Below, in pieces: positions 54,067 to 63,926 of a DNA stretch of 64,000 nucleotides. Source of the stretch: Burkholderia metallica. GTDB lineage: Bacteria; Pseudomonadota; Gammaproteobacteria; Burkholderiales; Burkholderiaceae. The stretch is from the NCBI RefSeq assembly GCF_902832845.1, contig NZ_CADFDB010000008.1:124001-188000 (forward strand). The letters run 5' to 3'. Each line of letters opens with the position of its first letter. Position 1 is the first letter of the stretch. Under the pieces are notes generated by a model. That model ran no database searches and was not told where the DNA came from. It was given only the letters and a program-made list of their open reading frames with translations. Position numbers and translations under genes: made by a program.

Positions 54067-57000
54067 ATGACCGACCGACACCTTGACCCCGTTCCCTCCG
54101 ACACAGCACGCTGGCAATTCTGGATCGACCGCGGCGGCACGTTCACCGACATCGTCGCGCGCCGGCCCGACGGCACGCTCGTCACGCACAAGCTGCTGTC
54201 CGAGAACCCCGAGCAATACCGCGACGCGGCCGTGGCCGGCATCCGCCACCTGCTCGGCCTCGCGGACGGCGAGCCGATCACGCCCGAGCGCGTCGACATG
54301 GTGAAGATGGGCACGACGGTCGCGACCAACGCGCTGCTCGAACGCAAGGGCGAACGCACCGCGCTCGCGACGACGCGCGGCTTTCGCGACGTGCTGCGCA
54401 TCGCGTACCAGAACCGGCCGCGCCTGTTCGATCTGAACATCGTGCTGCCCGACGCGCTGTACGAGACCGTCGTCGAGATCGACGAGCGCATCGGCGCGCA
54501 CGGCGACGTCGTCGTGCCGCTCGATGCGCAGGGCGCCGAGGCATCGCTGCGCCGCGTGTTCGACAGCGGCGTGCGTGCGCTCGCGATCGTGCTGATCCAC
54601 GGCTACCGCTACACCGCGCACGAACGCGCGCTGGCGGACCTGGCGCGCCGGATCGGCTTCACGCAGGTGTCGGTGTCGCACGAGGTGTCGCCGCTGCTGA
54701 AGATGGTGTCGCGCGGCGATACGACCGTGGTCGACGCGTACCTGTCGCCGATCCTGCGCCGCTACGTCGAGCAGGTCGCGCACGAGATGCCGGGCGTGAA
54801 CCTGCAGTTCATGCAGAGCAGCGGCGGGCTGACGCGCGCCGACGCGTTCCAGGGCAAGGACGCGATCCTGTCGGGGCCGGCCGGCGGCATCGTCGGGATG
54901 GTGCGCGCCGCGCAGGCGGCCGGCTTCGAGCGCGTGATCGGCTTCGACATGGGCGGCACGTCGACCGACGTGTCGCACTATCACGGCGAATTCGAGCGCG
55001 TGTTCGAGACGCAGGTGGCCGGCGTGCGGATGCGCGCGCCGATGATGAGCATCCATACGGTTGCCGCGGGCGGCGGCTCGGTGCTCGGCTTCGACGGCGC
55101 GCGGCTGCGCGTCGGGCCCGAATCGGCCGGCGCGAACCCGGGGCCGGCCGCCTACCGGCGCGGCGGCCCGCTGACGGTGACCGACTGCAACGTGATGCTC
55201 GGCAAGATCCAGCCCGATCACTTCCCGCGCGTGTTCGGCCCGCATGCGAACGAGCCGCTCGACCGCGACGGCGTGGTCGCGAAGTTCGCCGCGCTCGCCG
55301 ACGAGATTCACGCGGCGACCGGGCGGCGCGAGACGCCCGAGGCGCTGGCCGAAGGTTTCCTCGAAATCGCGATCGGCAGCATGGCGAATGCGATCAAGAA
55401 GATTTCCGTGCAGCGCGGCCACGACGTGTCGCGCTACGTACTGACGACGTTCGGCGGCGCGGGCGGCCAGCATGCGTGCGGCGTGGCCGACGCGCTCGGG
55501 ATGACGCGGGTGTTCGCGCATCCGCTCGCGGGCGTGCTGTCCGCGTACGGAATGGGCCTCGCCGACCAGACGGCGATGCGCGAGCGCGCGGTCGAGGCCG
55601 TGCTGTCCGACGCGTCGCTGCCGGCGCTGAACGCGGCGCTCGACCGGCTGGCCGACGAGGCGGTCGGCGCGTTGCTCGAACAAGGCGTGCCGCCGGAGCG
55701 GATCTCGACCGAGCGCCGCGTGCACCTGCGCTACCAGGGCACCGATTCGGCGCTCGACGTGCCGGCCGGCAGCGTCGACGCGATGCAGCAGGCGTTCGAG
55801 GCCGCGTACCGGCAGCGCTACGCGTTCCTGATGCCCGGCACGCCGCTCATCGCCGAACTCGCGTCGGTCGAGGCGATCGGCCGCTCCGACGCGCCGGTGG
55901 AGATCGCGCCGCTCGCGCCGCGCAACGAAGGCGGCGATGCCGCGCTGCGCGCCCATTCCGCGGTGCGCTTCTATTCCGGCGGCCAATGGCACGACGCGTC
56001 GCTCTACGTGCGCGACACGCTGCTGGCCGGCGACGCGATCGACGGCCCGGCGATCGTCGCGGAGAAGAACGGCACGACGGTGGTCGAGCCCGGCTGGCGC
56101 GCCGAGATGACCGCGCAGGGCAACCTCGTGCTGACGCGCACGACGCCGCTGCCGACGCGCCGCTCGCTCGGCACCGACGCCGATCCGGTGCGGCTCGAGA
56201 TCTTCAACAACCTGTTCATGTCGATCGCCGAGCAGATGGGGCTGCGGCTGCAGAACACCGCGTACTCGGTGAACATCAAGGAGCGCCTCGACTTCTCGTG
56301 CGCGATCTTCGACGGCGACGGCAACCTGATCGCGAACGCGCCGCACATGCCGGTGCACCTCGGCTCGATGGGCGAGAGCATCCGCACGGTGATCGAGCGC
56401 AATCGCGGCCGCATGCGCGACGGCGACGTGTTCATGCTGAACGACCCGTATCACGGCGGCACGCACCTGCCGGACGTGACCGTCATCACGCCGGTGTTCG
56501 CGGACGGCTCGGACGCGCCGCTGTTCTACGTCGGCTCGCGCGGCCACCATGCGGACATCGGCGGCACGACGCCGGGCTCGATGCCGCCCGATTCGACCCA
56601 TATCGACGAAGAAGGCGTGCTGATCGACAACTGGCAGCTCGTGTCGGCCGGCGTGCTGCGCGACGCCGACACCCGCGCGCTGCTCGCGTCGGGCCGCTAC
56701 CCGGCGCGCAACGTCGAGCAGAACATGGCCGACCTGCGCGCGCAGGTGGCCGCGAACCAGAAGGGCGTCGACGAGCTGCGCCGGATGGTCGCGCAGTTCG
56801 GCCGCGACGTCGTGCTCGCGTTCATGGGGCACGTGCAGGACAACGCGGAAGAAGCGGTGCGGCGCGTGATCGGCGCGCTGCAGGACGGCGCGTACCGCTA
56901 CCCGCTCGACAACGGCGCGGAGATTCGCGTCGCGATCCGCGTCGACCGCGCGGCGCGGCGCGCGGAAATCGACTTCACCGGCACGTCCGCGCAGCTCGAC

Positions 57001-57711
57001 AACAACTTCAACGCGCCGAAGGCCGTCTGCATGGCCGCCGTGCTGTACGTGTTCCGCACGCTCGTCGGCGACGACATTCCGCTGAACGCCGGCTGCCTGA
57101 AACCGCTGACGGTGATCGTGCCGGCCCGCTCGATGCTGAACCCCGAGTATCCGGCGGCCGTCGTGTCGGGCAACGTCGAGACGTCGTCGGCGATCACCAA
57201 CGCGCTGTACGGGGCGCTCGGCTGCGTCGCGTCGAGCCAGGGGACGATGAACAACTTCACATTCGGCAACGATCGATACCAGTACTACGAGACGATTGCG
57301 GGCGGCAGCGGTGCCGGCGACGGCTTCGCGGGCGTCGGCGCGGTGCAGACGCACATGACGAATTCGCGGCTCACCGATCCGGAGGTGCTCGAATGGCGCT
57401 ATCCGGTGCGGCTCGACTCGCACCGGATCCGCGCCGGGTCGGGCGGCGGCGGGCGCTGGCGCGGCGGCGACGGGGCGGTGCGGCGCATTCGCTTCCTCGA
57501 GCCGATGACCGCATCGATCCTGTCGAACAACCGGATCCACGCGCCGTTCGGCGCGGCGGGCGGCGAGGCGGGCGCGCTCGGCCGCAACTCGATCGAGCGG
57601 GCGGACGGCACGGTCGAGGCGCTCGACCACATCGGCCGCGCGCAGATGGCGCCGGGCGACGTGTTCGTCGTCGAAACGCCGGGCGGCGGCGGATACGGCG
57701 CGGCGGGCTGA
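54067..57711 (+). CDS. fused hydantoinase A/B, 5-oxoprolinase family
   Basis: ATP-dependent amide-ring hydrolase of 1214 residues with both halves in one chain, as in eukaryotic-type 5-oxoprolinase. N-terminal half (~1-700): [69 protein letters not shown] and [16 protein letters not shown], the hydantoinase A features. C-terminal half (~710-1214): [50 protein letters not shown], and [21 protein letters not shown], the hydantoinase B part, ending in [15 protein letters not shown]. Bacterial enzymes are often split, so the fusion is informative. It hydrolyses 5-oxoproline or a hydantoin; adjacent DUF1445 favours 5-oxoproline. A strong hairpin ends the transcript. Confidence 0.95.
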   Translation: MTDRHLDPVPSDTARWQFWIDRGGTFTDIVARRPDGTLVTHKLLSENPEQYRDAAVAGIRHLLGLADGEPITPERVDMVKMGTTVATNALLERKGERTALATTRGFRDVLRIAYQNRPRLFDLNIVLPDALYETVVEIDERIGAHGDVVVPLDAQGAEASLRRVFDSGVRALAIVLIHGYRYTAHERALADLARRIGFTQVSVSHEVSPLLKMVSRGDTTVVDAYLSPILRRYVEQVAHEMPGVNLQFMQSSGGLTRADAFQGKDAILSGPAGGIVGMVRAAQAAGFERVIGFDMGGTSTDVSHYHGEFERVFETQVAGVRMRAPMMSIHTVAAGGGSVLGFDGARLRVGPESAGANPGPAAYRRGGPLTVTDCNVMLGKIQPDHFPRVFGPHANEPLDRDGVVAKFAALADEIHAATGRRETPEALAEGFLEIAIGSMANAIKKISVQRGHDVSRYVLTTFGGAGGQHACGVADALGMTRVFAHPLAGVLSAYGMGLADQTAMRERAVEAVLSDASLPALNAALDRLADEAVGALLEQGVPPERISTERRVHLRYQGTDSALDVPAGSVDAMQQAFEAAYRQRYAFLMPGTPLIAELASVEAIGRSDAPVEIAPLAPRNEGGDAALRAHSAVRFYSGGQWHDASLYVRDTLLAGDAIDGPAIVAEKNGTTVVEPGWRAEMTAQGNLVLTRTTPLPTRRSLGTDADPVRLEIFNNLFMSIAEQMGLRLQNTAYSVNIKERLDFSCAIFDGDGNLIANAPHMPVHLGSMGESIRTVIERNRGRMRDGDVFMLNDPYHGGTHLPDVTVITPVFADGSDAPLFYVGSRGHHADIGGTTPGSMPPDSTHIDEEGVLIDNWQLVSAGVLRDADTRALLASGRYPARNVEQNMADLRAQVAANQKGVDELRRMVAQFGRDVVLAFMGHVQDNAEEAVRRVIGALQDGAYRYPLDNGAEIRVAIRVDRAARRAEIDFTGTSAQLDNNFNAPKAVCMAAVLYVFRTLVGDDIPLNAGCLKPLTVIVPARSMLNPEYPAAVVSGNVETSSAITNALYGALGCVASSQGTMNNFTFGNDRYQYYETIAGGSGAGDGFAGVGAVQTHMTNSRLTDPEVLEWRYPVRLDSHRIRAGSGGGGRWRGGDGAVRRIRFLEPMTASILSNNRIHAPFGAAGGEAGALGRNSIERADGTVEALDHIGRAQMAPGDVFVVETPGGGGYGAAG

Positions 57712-57720
57712 GTCGTGCAG

Positions 57721-57743
57721 CCGGCGCGGGCCTCCCGCGCCGG
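57721..57743 (+). terminator. hairpin after the oxoprolinase gene
   Basis: Perfect 10-bp stem CCGGCGCGGG / CCCGCGCCGG with a 3-base loop, nine bases after the stop. No T-run, so termination strength is uncertain. Confidence 0.7.
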
Positions 57744-58272
57744 CGCGTGAGCGGTATTGCAACGAACTGTGGATTAAAGCCGCGCATTCGCGCACAAACG
57801 GAATCAAAAATAGCGCAAATCCGGATTGCCGGACAGCGATCCGACCCTATCGAGGCGGCCCGTCGCCGCACCGTCCCCGCCGCCCGGAATCCTCCCGACA
57901 CGCCCGCCCGGCGGGGCGCTCGACCCGTTTCGCGCGCCCCGTGGCGCCGCGCCGCATCCCGATCGCGCGGGCTGCAAATCATGAAAAATCCGACTTGCCA
58001 ATCGAGTCCCGATTCCTTGACACTCTGCTCTAAATGTGAGTGCCAATTCTGATCGTCATTTGATAAGATGGGTTTCATCATTCGTTAGGCAGCACCTGCG
58101 CGCATCACGCGCGAACGCCGGGTCGCATTGGCTGGAAACAAGTACGGGACGAGGCCCACATCACGGCAATCACGGCTGTCCTTCCGGATGCGCGCGGCGC
58201 GCGGCACGGAAGGAGGGCCGGCCGGCTCGCCTCCGTCTACACTGTGCGTTTTTTCTGGATCGGGGCGTCTTC
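57744..58272 (+). other. 529-bp gap containing the rpfR promoter region
   Basis: No supported gene. The section 57990-58085 is AT-richer and contains TTGACA near 58017 and the -10-like TAAGAT near 58063, so the rpfR start site probably lies here, ~200 bp before the start codon. That leaves a long 5' leader in which I see no defined riboswitch. Confidence 0.4.
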
Positions 58273-60276
58273 ATGGATGACGAAAACGATAGCGCGGTGC
58301 TCGAAGCGCACGTCGGTACGCGCAGCCCCTGCTGGCGTCTCGGCAGCGACAGCAATGCACTCGAACTGGCCGCCGTTCGCGGCCTGACCAACGTCGCCGT
58401 CGCGCTGACGGCCGAGCAGGCCGCGCGCATCCGCGCGCTGACCGGCGTCACGTCGCACCTCGTGCTCGACATCACGCTGTTCGGCGAGCCGGTGAGCCTT
58501 CATCTCGTCGGCAGGAAAGTCGACCCGACCGACTGGGCCGGCACGGCCTCCGCGTATTCCGACACCGAATCCGTCGCGAGCGATCTCGCGCACGGGCTCG
58601 CGTTCGCCGAGCAGGTCGTGTCCGAGGTGAATTCGCTCGTCGTGATCCTCGACCGCAACGGGATGGTGCAGCGCTTCAACCGCCTGTGCGAGGAAGTGAC
58701 GGGCAAGCGGGAAGTCGACGTGATCGGCCGCAGCGCGTTCGAGCTGTTCATGAGCCCCGAGGAGGGCGCGCAGTCGCGCAGCAACATCACGGGCTTTTTC
58801 GCGAGCAACCACTCGTTCGCGGTCGAGCGCTACATCAACACGGTCAACGGGCCGCGCCTGTTCCAGTTCCGCAACAAGTTCGTGCAGAGCGGCAGCGGCG
58901 TCGACGAGCAGTTCCTGATCTGCTCGGGCATCGACATCACCGAGGAGCGCAGCGCGCAACAGCGGCTCAGCGAGCTGGCCAACACCGACGTGCTCACCGG
59001 GCTGCCGAACCGTCATGCGATCAGCGAGCGCATCCACGCGGCGATCGCCGCCGAAACCGCCGTATCGCGCGGGCAGGTCGGCATCCTGTTCCTCGACCTC
59101 GACAACTTCAAGCGCGTCAACGATCACTACGGGCACATCACCGGCGACCGGCTGCTGCAGGACGTGTCGGCGATCATCAGCGGCTGCCTGCCGTCCGGCG
59201 CGACGCTCGCGCGGCTCGGCGGCGACGAATTCCTCGTGCTGTTCGAGCACGGCACGCGGCCGTTGCTCGAAGCGACCGCGCAGATCATTCTCGAACGGCT
59301 GCGCACGCCGATCCATCTCGGGCTGATGGAGGTCTACACGAGCTGCTCGATCGGCATCGCGATGCATCCGCAGCACGGCGATTCGCTCGAGACGCTGATC
59401 CGCAGCGCGGATACCGCGATGTATGTCGCGAAGGAAGAGGGCAAGCATACGTACCGCGTGTTCTCGCTGGAGATGAACCAGAAGGTCGCGAAGTACATGT
59501 GGCTCGACACGAATCTGCGCAAGGCGCTCGAAGAGGAGCAGTTCGTGCTGCACTACCAGCCGGTCGTCGACATCGCGACCGGCGACGTGCACGGCGTCGA
59601 GGCGCTGATCCGCTGGCAGTCGCCCGACCGCGGGCTTGTCGCGCCGGTCGAGTTCATCCGCTTCGCGGAGGAGTCGGGCCTGATCGCGCCGCTCGGGCGC
59701 TGGGTGATGCGCACCGCGGCCGCGCAGGCCGCCGCATGGAAGGCGCAGGGGCTCGGCATCCGGATCGCGGTGAACGTGTCCGCGCGGCAGTTGCAGGACA
59801 TGAACATCGTGCACCAGATGGCGTCGATACTCGACGCCGCGGGGCTGAAGCCCGGCCTGCTCGACATCGAGCTGACCGAGAGCTGCTTCATCGACGACGA
59901 GGATGCGGCCAACGGGCTGATGCGGCAGTTCCGCCAGCTCGGCGCGGAGATTCATCTCGACGATTTCGGCACCGGCTATTCGTCGCTGTCGCAACTGTCG
60001 CGCCTGCCGCTCGACGCGATCAAGCTCGACCGCACCTTCATCACGGGCATCGACCGCAATCCGCGCTCGCAGGCGCTGGTGCGCTCGGTCGTGTCGCTCG
60101 CGAAGGCGCTGAATTTCGCGGTGGTCGCCGAAGGCGTCGAAACGCATGCGGAAGCCGAATTCCTCAAGCAGCTCGACGTCGATCACGCGCAGGGCTACTA
60201 CTACGCGCGGCCGATGCCGGCGCAGGCGTTCGAGGCGTGGCTCGCGGAGACGCGAAAGCTCAGGCTGATCGCCTGA
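58273..60276 (+). CDS. rpfR: BDSF receptor and c-di-GMP enzyme RpfR (FI-PAS-GGDEF-EAL)
   Basis: Quorum-sensing receptor of 667 residues. In order: an N-terminal ~95-residue RpfF-interaction domain without common motif (SPCWRLGSDSNALELAAVRG), a PAS domain (~105-220, VVILDRNGMVQRFNRLCEEVTGK) that binds the fatty-acid signal cis-2-dodecenoic acid, a GGDEF domain with intact GGDEF at 316-320 and ANTDVLTGLPNRHAI, and an EAL domain with EAL at 443-445 and DDFGTGYSSLSQLSRLP. In the characterised B. cenocepacia protein, BDSF binding stimulates the EAL phosphodiesterase, lowering c-di-GMP. Convergent neighbour of rpfF, as in known Burkholderia. The start at 58273 gives the full family length. Confidence 0.95.
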   Translation: MDDENDSAVLEAHVGTRSPCWRLGSDSNALELAAVRGLTNVAVALTAEQAARIRALTGVTSHLVLDITLFGEPVSLHLVGRKVDPTDWAGTASAYSDTESVASDLAHGLAFAEQVVSEVNSLVVILDRNGMVQRFNRLCEEVTGKREVDVIGRSAFELFMSPEEGAQSRSNITGFFASNHSFAVERYINTVNGPRLFQFRNKFVQSGSGVDEQFLICSGIDITEERSAQQRLSELANTDVLTGLPNRHAISERIHAAIAAETAVSRGQVGILFLDLDNFKRVNDHYGHITGDRLLQDVSAIISGCLPSGATLARLGGDEFLVLFEHGTRPLLEATAQIILERLRTPIHLGLMEVYTSCSIGIAMHPQHGDSLETLIRSADTAMYVAKEEGKHTYRVFSLEMNQKVAKYMWLDTNLRKALEEEQFVLHYQPVVDIATGDVHGVEALIRWQSPDRGLVAPVEFIRFAEESGLIAPLGRWVMRTAAAQAAAWKAQGLGIRIAVNVSARQLQDMNIVHQMASILDAAGLKPGLLDIELTESCFIDDEDAANGLMRQFRQLGAEIHLDDFGTGYSSLSQLSRLPLDAIKLDRTFITGIDRNPRSQALVRSVVSLAKALNFAVVAEGVETHAEAEFLKQLDVDHAQGYYYARPMPAQAFEAWLAETRKLRLIA

Positions 60277-60290
60277 GCGTCGTTGATGAG

Positions 60291-60319
60291 CGGGCGCCGC
60301 CGGCCCACGGCGGCGCCCG
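60291..60319. terminator. bidirectional terminator between rpfR and rpfF
   Basis: GGGCGCCGCCG (60292-60302) and CGGCGGCGCCC (60308-60318) pair perfectly with a 5-base loop; one further C-G pair extends the stem to 60291-60319. It lies between the two convergent stops. Confidence 0.85.
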
Positions 60320-60324
60320 TCGTA

Positions 60325-61188
60325 TTACACCGTGCGCAGTTTCGACACGCGGCGGTTCTGCAGCATCACGAGGCGTTCCATGTATGCGAGATCCTTCGGC
60401 TCGATCGTGAACGCCGCATGCACCCACGCTTCCGTGATGTCCATCAGCTCGGAGCGCGTCAGCTGGAACACCCGCTCGCGTGCGCGCAGCATCGCGCGCA
60501 CGCCGTTCAGCTTCGGCTTCGTCACGTCGATGAAGGTGCGCGTCGCGAGATAGGCGTCGCCCGCGTCGAACGTCTGGTCGACCAGGCCGCGATCCTCGTA
60601 CCACTCGGCGGCGTGCGCCTCGCCGGTCGCGATCAGTTGCTCCGCGAGGCCCCGATCGGCCTTGCGCGCGACGAGCGAATAGCCGCCCATGCCCGGGAAC
60701 AGGTTGAACGCGATCTCGGGGAACCCGAGCTTCACGCCCTTCTGCGCGAGCACGTAGTGATGTGCGAGCGCGGCCTCGAAGCCGCCGCCGAGCGCGCTGC
60801 CCTCGACCATCGCGATCGAGATCGCGCCGGTGCCGAAGCCCGTGTAGATCTCGTACACGCCGTCGATGCACGAGCGCGCGTAGGCCATCAGCAGGTCGCG
60901 CTTGCCGCTGCGGATCGCGTCGACGAAAAAGCTCAGGTCGCCGCCGACGTTGAACAGCTCGGGCACGAGCGAGCCCGTCACCCAGAAGTCGAACGGCAGG
61001 CCCGAATCGCGTGCGACGCGCGCGAGATGGATGATGTCGGTAACGAGTTGCTGGTTGAAGCAGGGCCGCGGCTCCGATCGCAGCATCATCCACATGACAT
61101 TACGTCCCTCCTCATAAAAGGCAGTCAGTTGCGTGAGTTCGCCGGCTTCGTAAAACGGGCGGCACGCGGGATGGGATTGGAGTTGCAT
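60325..61188 (-). CDS. rpfF: BDSF synthase RpfF (enoyl-CoA hydratase family)
   Basis: Makes the diffusible signal cis-2-dodecenoic acid, acting as both dehydratase and thioesterase on acyl-carrier-protein substrates. The 287-residue crotonase-fold protein has ACRPFYEAGELTQLTAFYEEGRNVMW at the N-terminus and the two catalytic glutamates in GSALGGGFEAAL and KLGFPEIAFNLFPGMGGYS, as in Xanthomonas RpfF (Glu141, Glu161). Length and order match the Burkholderia enzyme. GAGGACATACC precedes the ATG at 61188; the longer in-frame reading to 61650 is an artefact of GC-rich DNA. Signal is sensed by RpfR encoded convergently. Confidence 0.95.
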   Translation of the reverse strand: MQLQSHPACRPFYEAGELTQLTAFYEEGRNVMWMMLRSEPRPCFNQQLVTDIIHLARVARDSGLPFDFWVTGSLVPELFNVGGDLSFFVDAIRSGKRDLLMAYARSCIDGVYEIYTGFGTGAISIAMVEGSALGGGFEAALAHHYVLAQKGVKLGFPEIAFNLFPGMGGYSLVARKADRGLAEQLIATGEAHAAEWYEDRGLVDQTFDAGDAYLATRTFIDVTKPKLNGVRAMLRARERVFQLTRSELMDITEAWVHAAFTIEPKDLAYMERLVMLQNRRVSKLRTV

Positions 61189-61781
61189 GGTATGTCCTCG
61201 TGAGATGTGGTTTTTGAAGACCGTCACGCCCGGAGCCGGGCGGGAGACGGGTGTCCCGCCGGGCGCCGGGCGCGAGGCACCGCCATTGTTGCGCGCGCAC
61301 AAAAGTCGAATTGCGGGGAACAACGCACGACCGGAACGCGGATGCCGATTGCGTCGGTGCGGGTGGGGAAGGCGGTCGCGGGCAGGGCGGGCCGGCGTCG
61401 GACGGCGGTGGACGGGGCTGCAGGAGCGGGACGGTGGGTGGGGCCGGTTCGCCGTGTTGCGCGAATGCGCGTCAGCGGCCGATCCGGCGCGTGGCCGGCG
61501 GTGGCGTCCGCTGGAACGCCGGGACGGAGCGGAACACACAGGGGCGCGATGCGGGCGTGGCGCATCGGCGTGGCGCACCGGGCGAGCCTGCCGACTCGCG
61601 CGCACGCGTGCCGCCGCGCGGCTTGACGCTCGCCGGCACGTCACCCACACTGGGTCGCACGACGGGCACGCGGCGCGCGAGCCGTCATCTGCGCGTCATG
61701 TGAATCGAGTCATGCGAATCGAGTCATCGGTGCCGGCGCGCGCCCGTCGCGCCCGGCAACGAACGCGCGGAGAGCTTCGAC
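61189..61781. other. 593-bp divergent intergenic region (rpfF / DUF3857 gene)
   Basis: No credible gene in either direction despite open GC-rich frames. It must hold the leftward rpfF promoter and the rightward promoter of the gene at 61782. The only clear structure is a 14-bp tandem repeat at 61697-61728. No sigma-54 motif or strong sigma-70 match seen. Confidence 0.45.
61697..61728 (+). repeat. tandem direct repeat TCATGYGAATCGAG x2 plus TCAT
   Basis: Two adjoining 14-bp units differing at one base, followed by the first four bases of a third, ~55 bp before the GTG start at 61782. Possibly a transcription-factor site; no factor assigned. Confidence 0.6.
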
Positions 61782-63704
61782 GTGGTGCTTTTCCCTTTCC
61801 GATGGGCCGGCGGCCTGCTCGCCTGCGCGATCGCGCTCGGCGCCGACGCGGCCGTGGCCGCGGCCGATGCGCGCGGCAGTGGCGAAGTCGGCGGCGCCGG
61901 CGGCACCGGCGGCAATGCACCCGTCACGATCGTCAGCGACGTCCACGAATTCGTGATCCAGCACGACGGTTCGCTCGACGAGCACGACGATTCGACGCTG
62001 CGCGCGAACGACGCGAACGGCATCGATGCGATCGCGCAGCGCTACGTGTGGTTCGACAAGCATCTCGAGAAGGTGGACCTGCTCGCGGCCGAGACGATCG
62101 ACCGCGACGGTGTCGCGCATCCGGTCGGCGCGGACGGCATCCGCGACGTGCAGGAACCGCGCTCGGCGGGCGCGCCGACGTTTCAGGACGGGCTGTTGCG
62201 CACGGTCGTGTTTCCCGGCGTCGAAGCCGGGTCGAGCACGCGCGTGGCGTTCCGCAAGACCCGCACGAAGCCGGTCAACCGCGGCTACTTCGGCTACACC
62301 GTCGAGCCGTCGCGCGAGCCCGTCGACAGCCAGCGGCTGATCTTCGACGTGCCGGCCGACATGCCGCTGTACGCGGATGCACGCGGCTACGTCGCGCTGG
62401 CGCCGGTCACCGCGAACGGCCGCACGCGCTACGAATTCGACTACCGGCACGGCCCGTACGACCGCATCGAGAGCGGTGCGGTGGGCTACGCGACCTACGG
62501 CGACCGGCTCGTCGTGTCGACGCTGCCCGACTATGCGGCGTTCGCCGCGCGCTACCGCGACGCGGCCGTCGATCCGGGCGCGGACGATCCGGCCGTCGCG
62601 CAACTGGCGCGTACGCTCACCGCGGGCGCCGCCGATCCGCGCGACAAGGCGCGCATCCTGTACGACTGGGTGCAGGCGAACATCCGCTACGTCGGACTGT
62701 TTCTCGGCGAAACGGCCGCCGCGCCGCATCGCGTCACGGACATCCTGCGCAACCGCTACGGCGACTGCAAGGATCATGTCGCGCTGTTCGGCGCGCTGCT
62801 CGCGGCGGTCGGCATCCGCAGCGAACCGGTGCTGCTCAATCTCGGGGCCGTCTATACGCTGCCGGCGGTGCCCGGTTACGGCGGCGGCGCGATCAATCAT
62901 GCGATCACGTGGCTACCCGATCTCGGCCGCTATGCGGATACGACGACGGCCGGCATCGCGTTCGGCTACCTGCCGCCGATCGTGATGGACCGTCCCGCGC
63001 TGCTCGTCGATACGGGCGTGCTGTCGCGCACGCCGGCCACGCAGCCGCGCGCGCGCATCGCGCGGGTCGAGATCGATGCGGCCGGCCCGGGCGCCGCGCG
63101 GTTTCATGCGTACGTCGAGGACGACGGCTGGACGGCCGAACTCGAACGCAACCTGTTTCGCCGTGCGACGCCCGACGCCGTCGCGCAACTCGCGAACGAC
63201 CGTCTGCGGCGAAGCGGGCTGCGCGGGCGCGCGCAATTGTCGACCAGCGACCGGCGCGTGACCGACGGGCCGTTCGACGTGACGATGTCGGGCACGCTCG
63301 ATCATGTCGTGTGGCCCGACGGCACGACCGCGGTGCCCGCGCTGTCGAGCCTGACGGGCGGGATCGCGACGCAGGTCGAAGGCTGGCTGGCCGAACCCGT
63401 GCGCACGCAGCCGTGGGGCTGCATCGGCGGCACGTTCGACGAGACCGGCCAGATCGCGCTGCCGGCCAGCGTCGCGGTGACCGACCTGCCGGCCGATACC
63501 GCCGTGCACGACCGCTTCGTCGACTTCACGTCGCACTACGTATTCGACGCGGCCGCGCGCGTCGTGCAGGTCACGCGGCGCATGACGGCGGATTTCGGCC
63601 GTCAGGTGTGTACGCCGGACGAATTCACGGCGCTGCGCGCGTCGCTCGAACGCATCGAACGCGACACGCAGGCGCAGATCGTCGTGCGGGCGAAAGGGCG
63701 TTGA
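61782..63704 (+). CDS. exported DUF3857/transglutaminase-like protein
   Basis: Periplasmic or surface protein of 640 residues. Signal peptide (AGGLLACAIALGADAAVAAA) is followed by a Gly-rich linker, the DUF3857 beta-rich domain (~55-250, with YVWFDKHLEKVDLL, VVFPGVEAGSSTRV, YFGYTVEP) and a transglutaminase-like core: DWVQANIRYVGLFLGE, NRYGDCKDHVALFGALLAAVGI with the catalytic Cys, INHAITWLPD (His) and ADTTTAG (Asp), so the Cys-His-Asp triad is intact. Family members act as cysteine proteases or cross-linkers in the envelope; function untested. Start GTG 61782 has GGAGAG upstream. A 55-residue gene follows. Confidence 0.88.
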   Translation: MVLFPFRWAGGLLACAIALGADAAVAAADARGSGEVGGAGGTGGNAPVTIVSDVHEFVIQHDGSLDEHDDSTLRANDANGIDAIAQRYVWFDKHLEKVDLLAAETIDRDGVAHPVGADGIRDVQEPRSAGAPTFQDGLLRTVVFPGVEAGSSTRVAFRKTRTKPVNRGYFGYTVEPSREPVDSQRLIFDVPADMPLYADARGYVALAPVTANGRTRYEFDYRHGPYDRIESGAVGYATYGDRLVVSTLPDYAAFAARYRDAAVDPGADDPAVAQLARTLTAGAADPRDKARILYDWVQANIRYVGLFLGETAAAPHRVTDILRNRYGDCKDHVALFGALLAAVGIRSEPVLLNLGAVYTLPAVPGYGGGAINHAITWLPDLGRYADTTTAGIAFGYLPPIVMDRPALLVDTGVLSRTPATQPRARIARVEIDAAGPGAARFHAYVEDDGWTAELERNLFRRATPDAVAQLANDRLRRSGLRGRAQLSTSDRRVTDGPFDVTMSGTLDHVVWPDGTTAVPALSSLTGGIATQVEGWLAEPVRTQPWGCIGGTFDETGQIALPASVAVTDLPADTAVHDRFVDFTSHYVFDAAARVVQVTRRMTADFGRQVCTPDEFTALRASLERIERDTQAQIVVRAKGR

Positions 63705-63758
63705 ACGGGCAGCGCAAGCGTGCGTGTCGCGTGTGGGCCGCCGGACAGGAGGGACATC

Positions 63759-63926
63759 ATGACGGAACGGGATCACGAGATCGCCGATCTCTCGAAGGAA
63801 TTGCTGGGCCGGATCGTGCAAGGCGCCGTCGCGAGCGGTGCGGTCGTCGATGTGGAGCAGTGCGTGGCGCTCGCCGTGCAGTGCGCGACGGCGTTGATCG
63901 ACAGGTTGGACGCGCGCACCGACTGA
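63759..63926 (+). CDS. small uncharacterised protein
   Basis: Protein of 55 residues, soluble and probably all-helical (DLSKELLGRIVQGAV, CVALAVQCATALIDRLDA). A strong AGGAGGG ribosome site eight bases before ATG 63759 argues that it is real. It follows the DUF3857 gene by 54 bp on the same strand. No family recognised. Confidence 0.65.
   Translation: MTERDHEIADLSKELLGRIVQGAVASGAVVDVEQCVALAVQCATALIDRLDARTD

Noticed and set aside
54043-57807. 1254-codon open frame antisense to the oxoprolinase gene
   Set aside because: Product of GC-biased third positions on the opposite strand; extremely Arg/His/Val-rich, no domain, while the sense strand encodes a full conserved enzyme.
60325-61650. Longer rpfF reading
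   Set aside because: Extra N-terminal residues are Arg/Pro-rich; the ATG at 61188 has a ribosome site and gives the known protein length.
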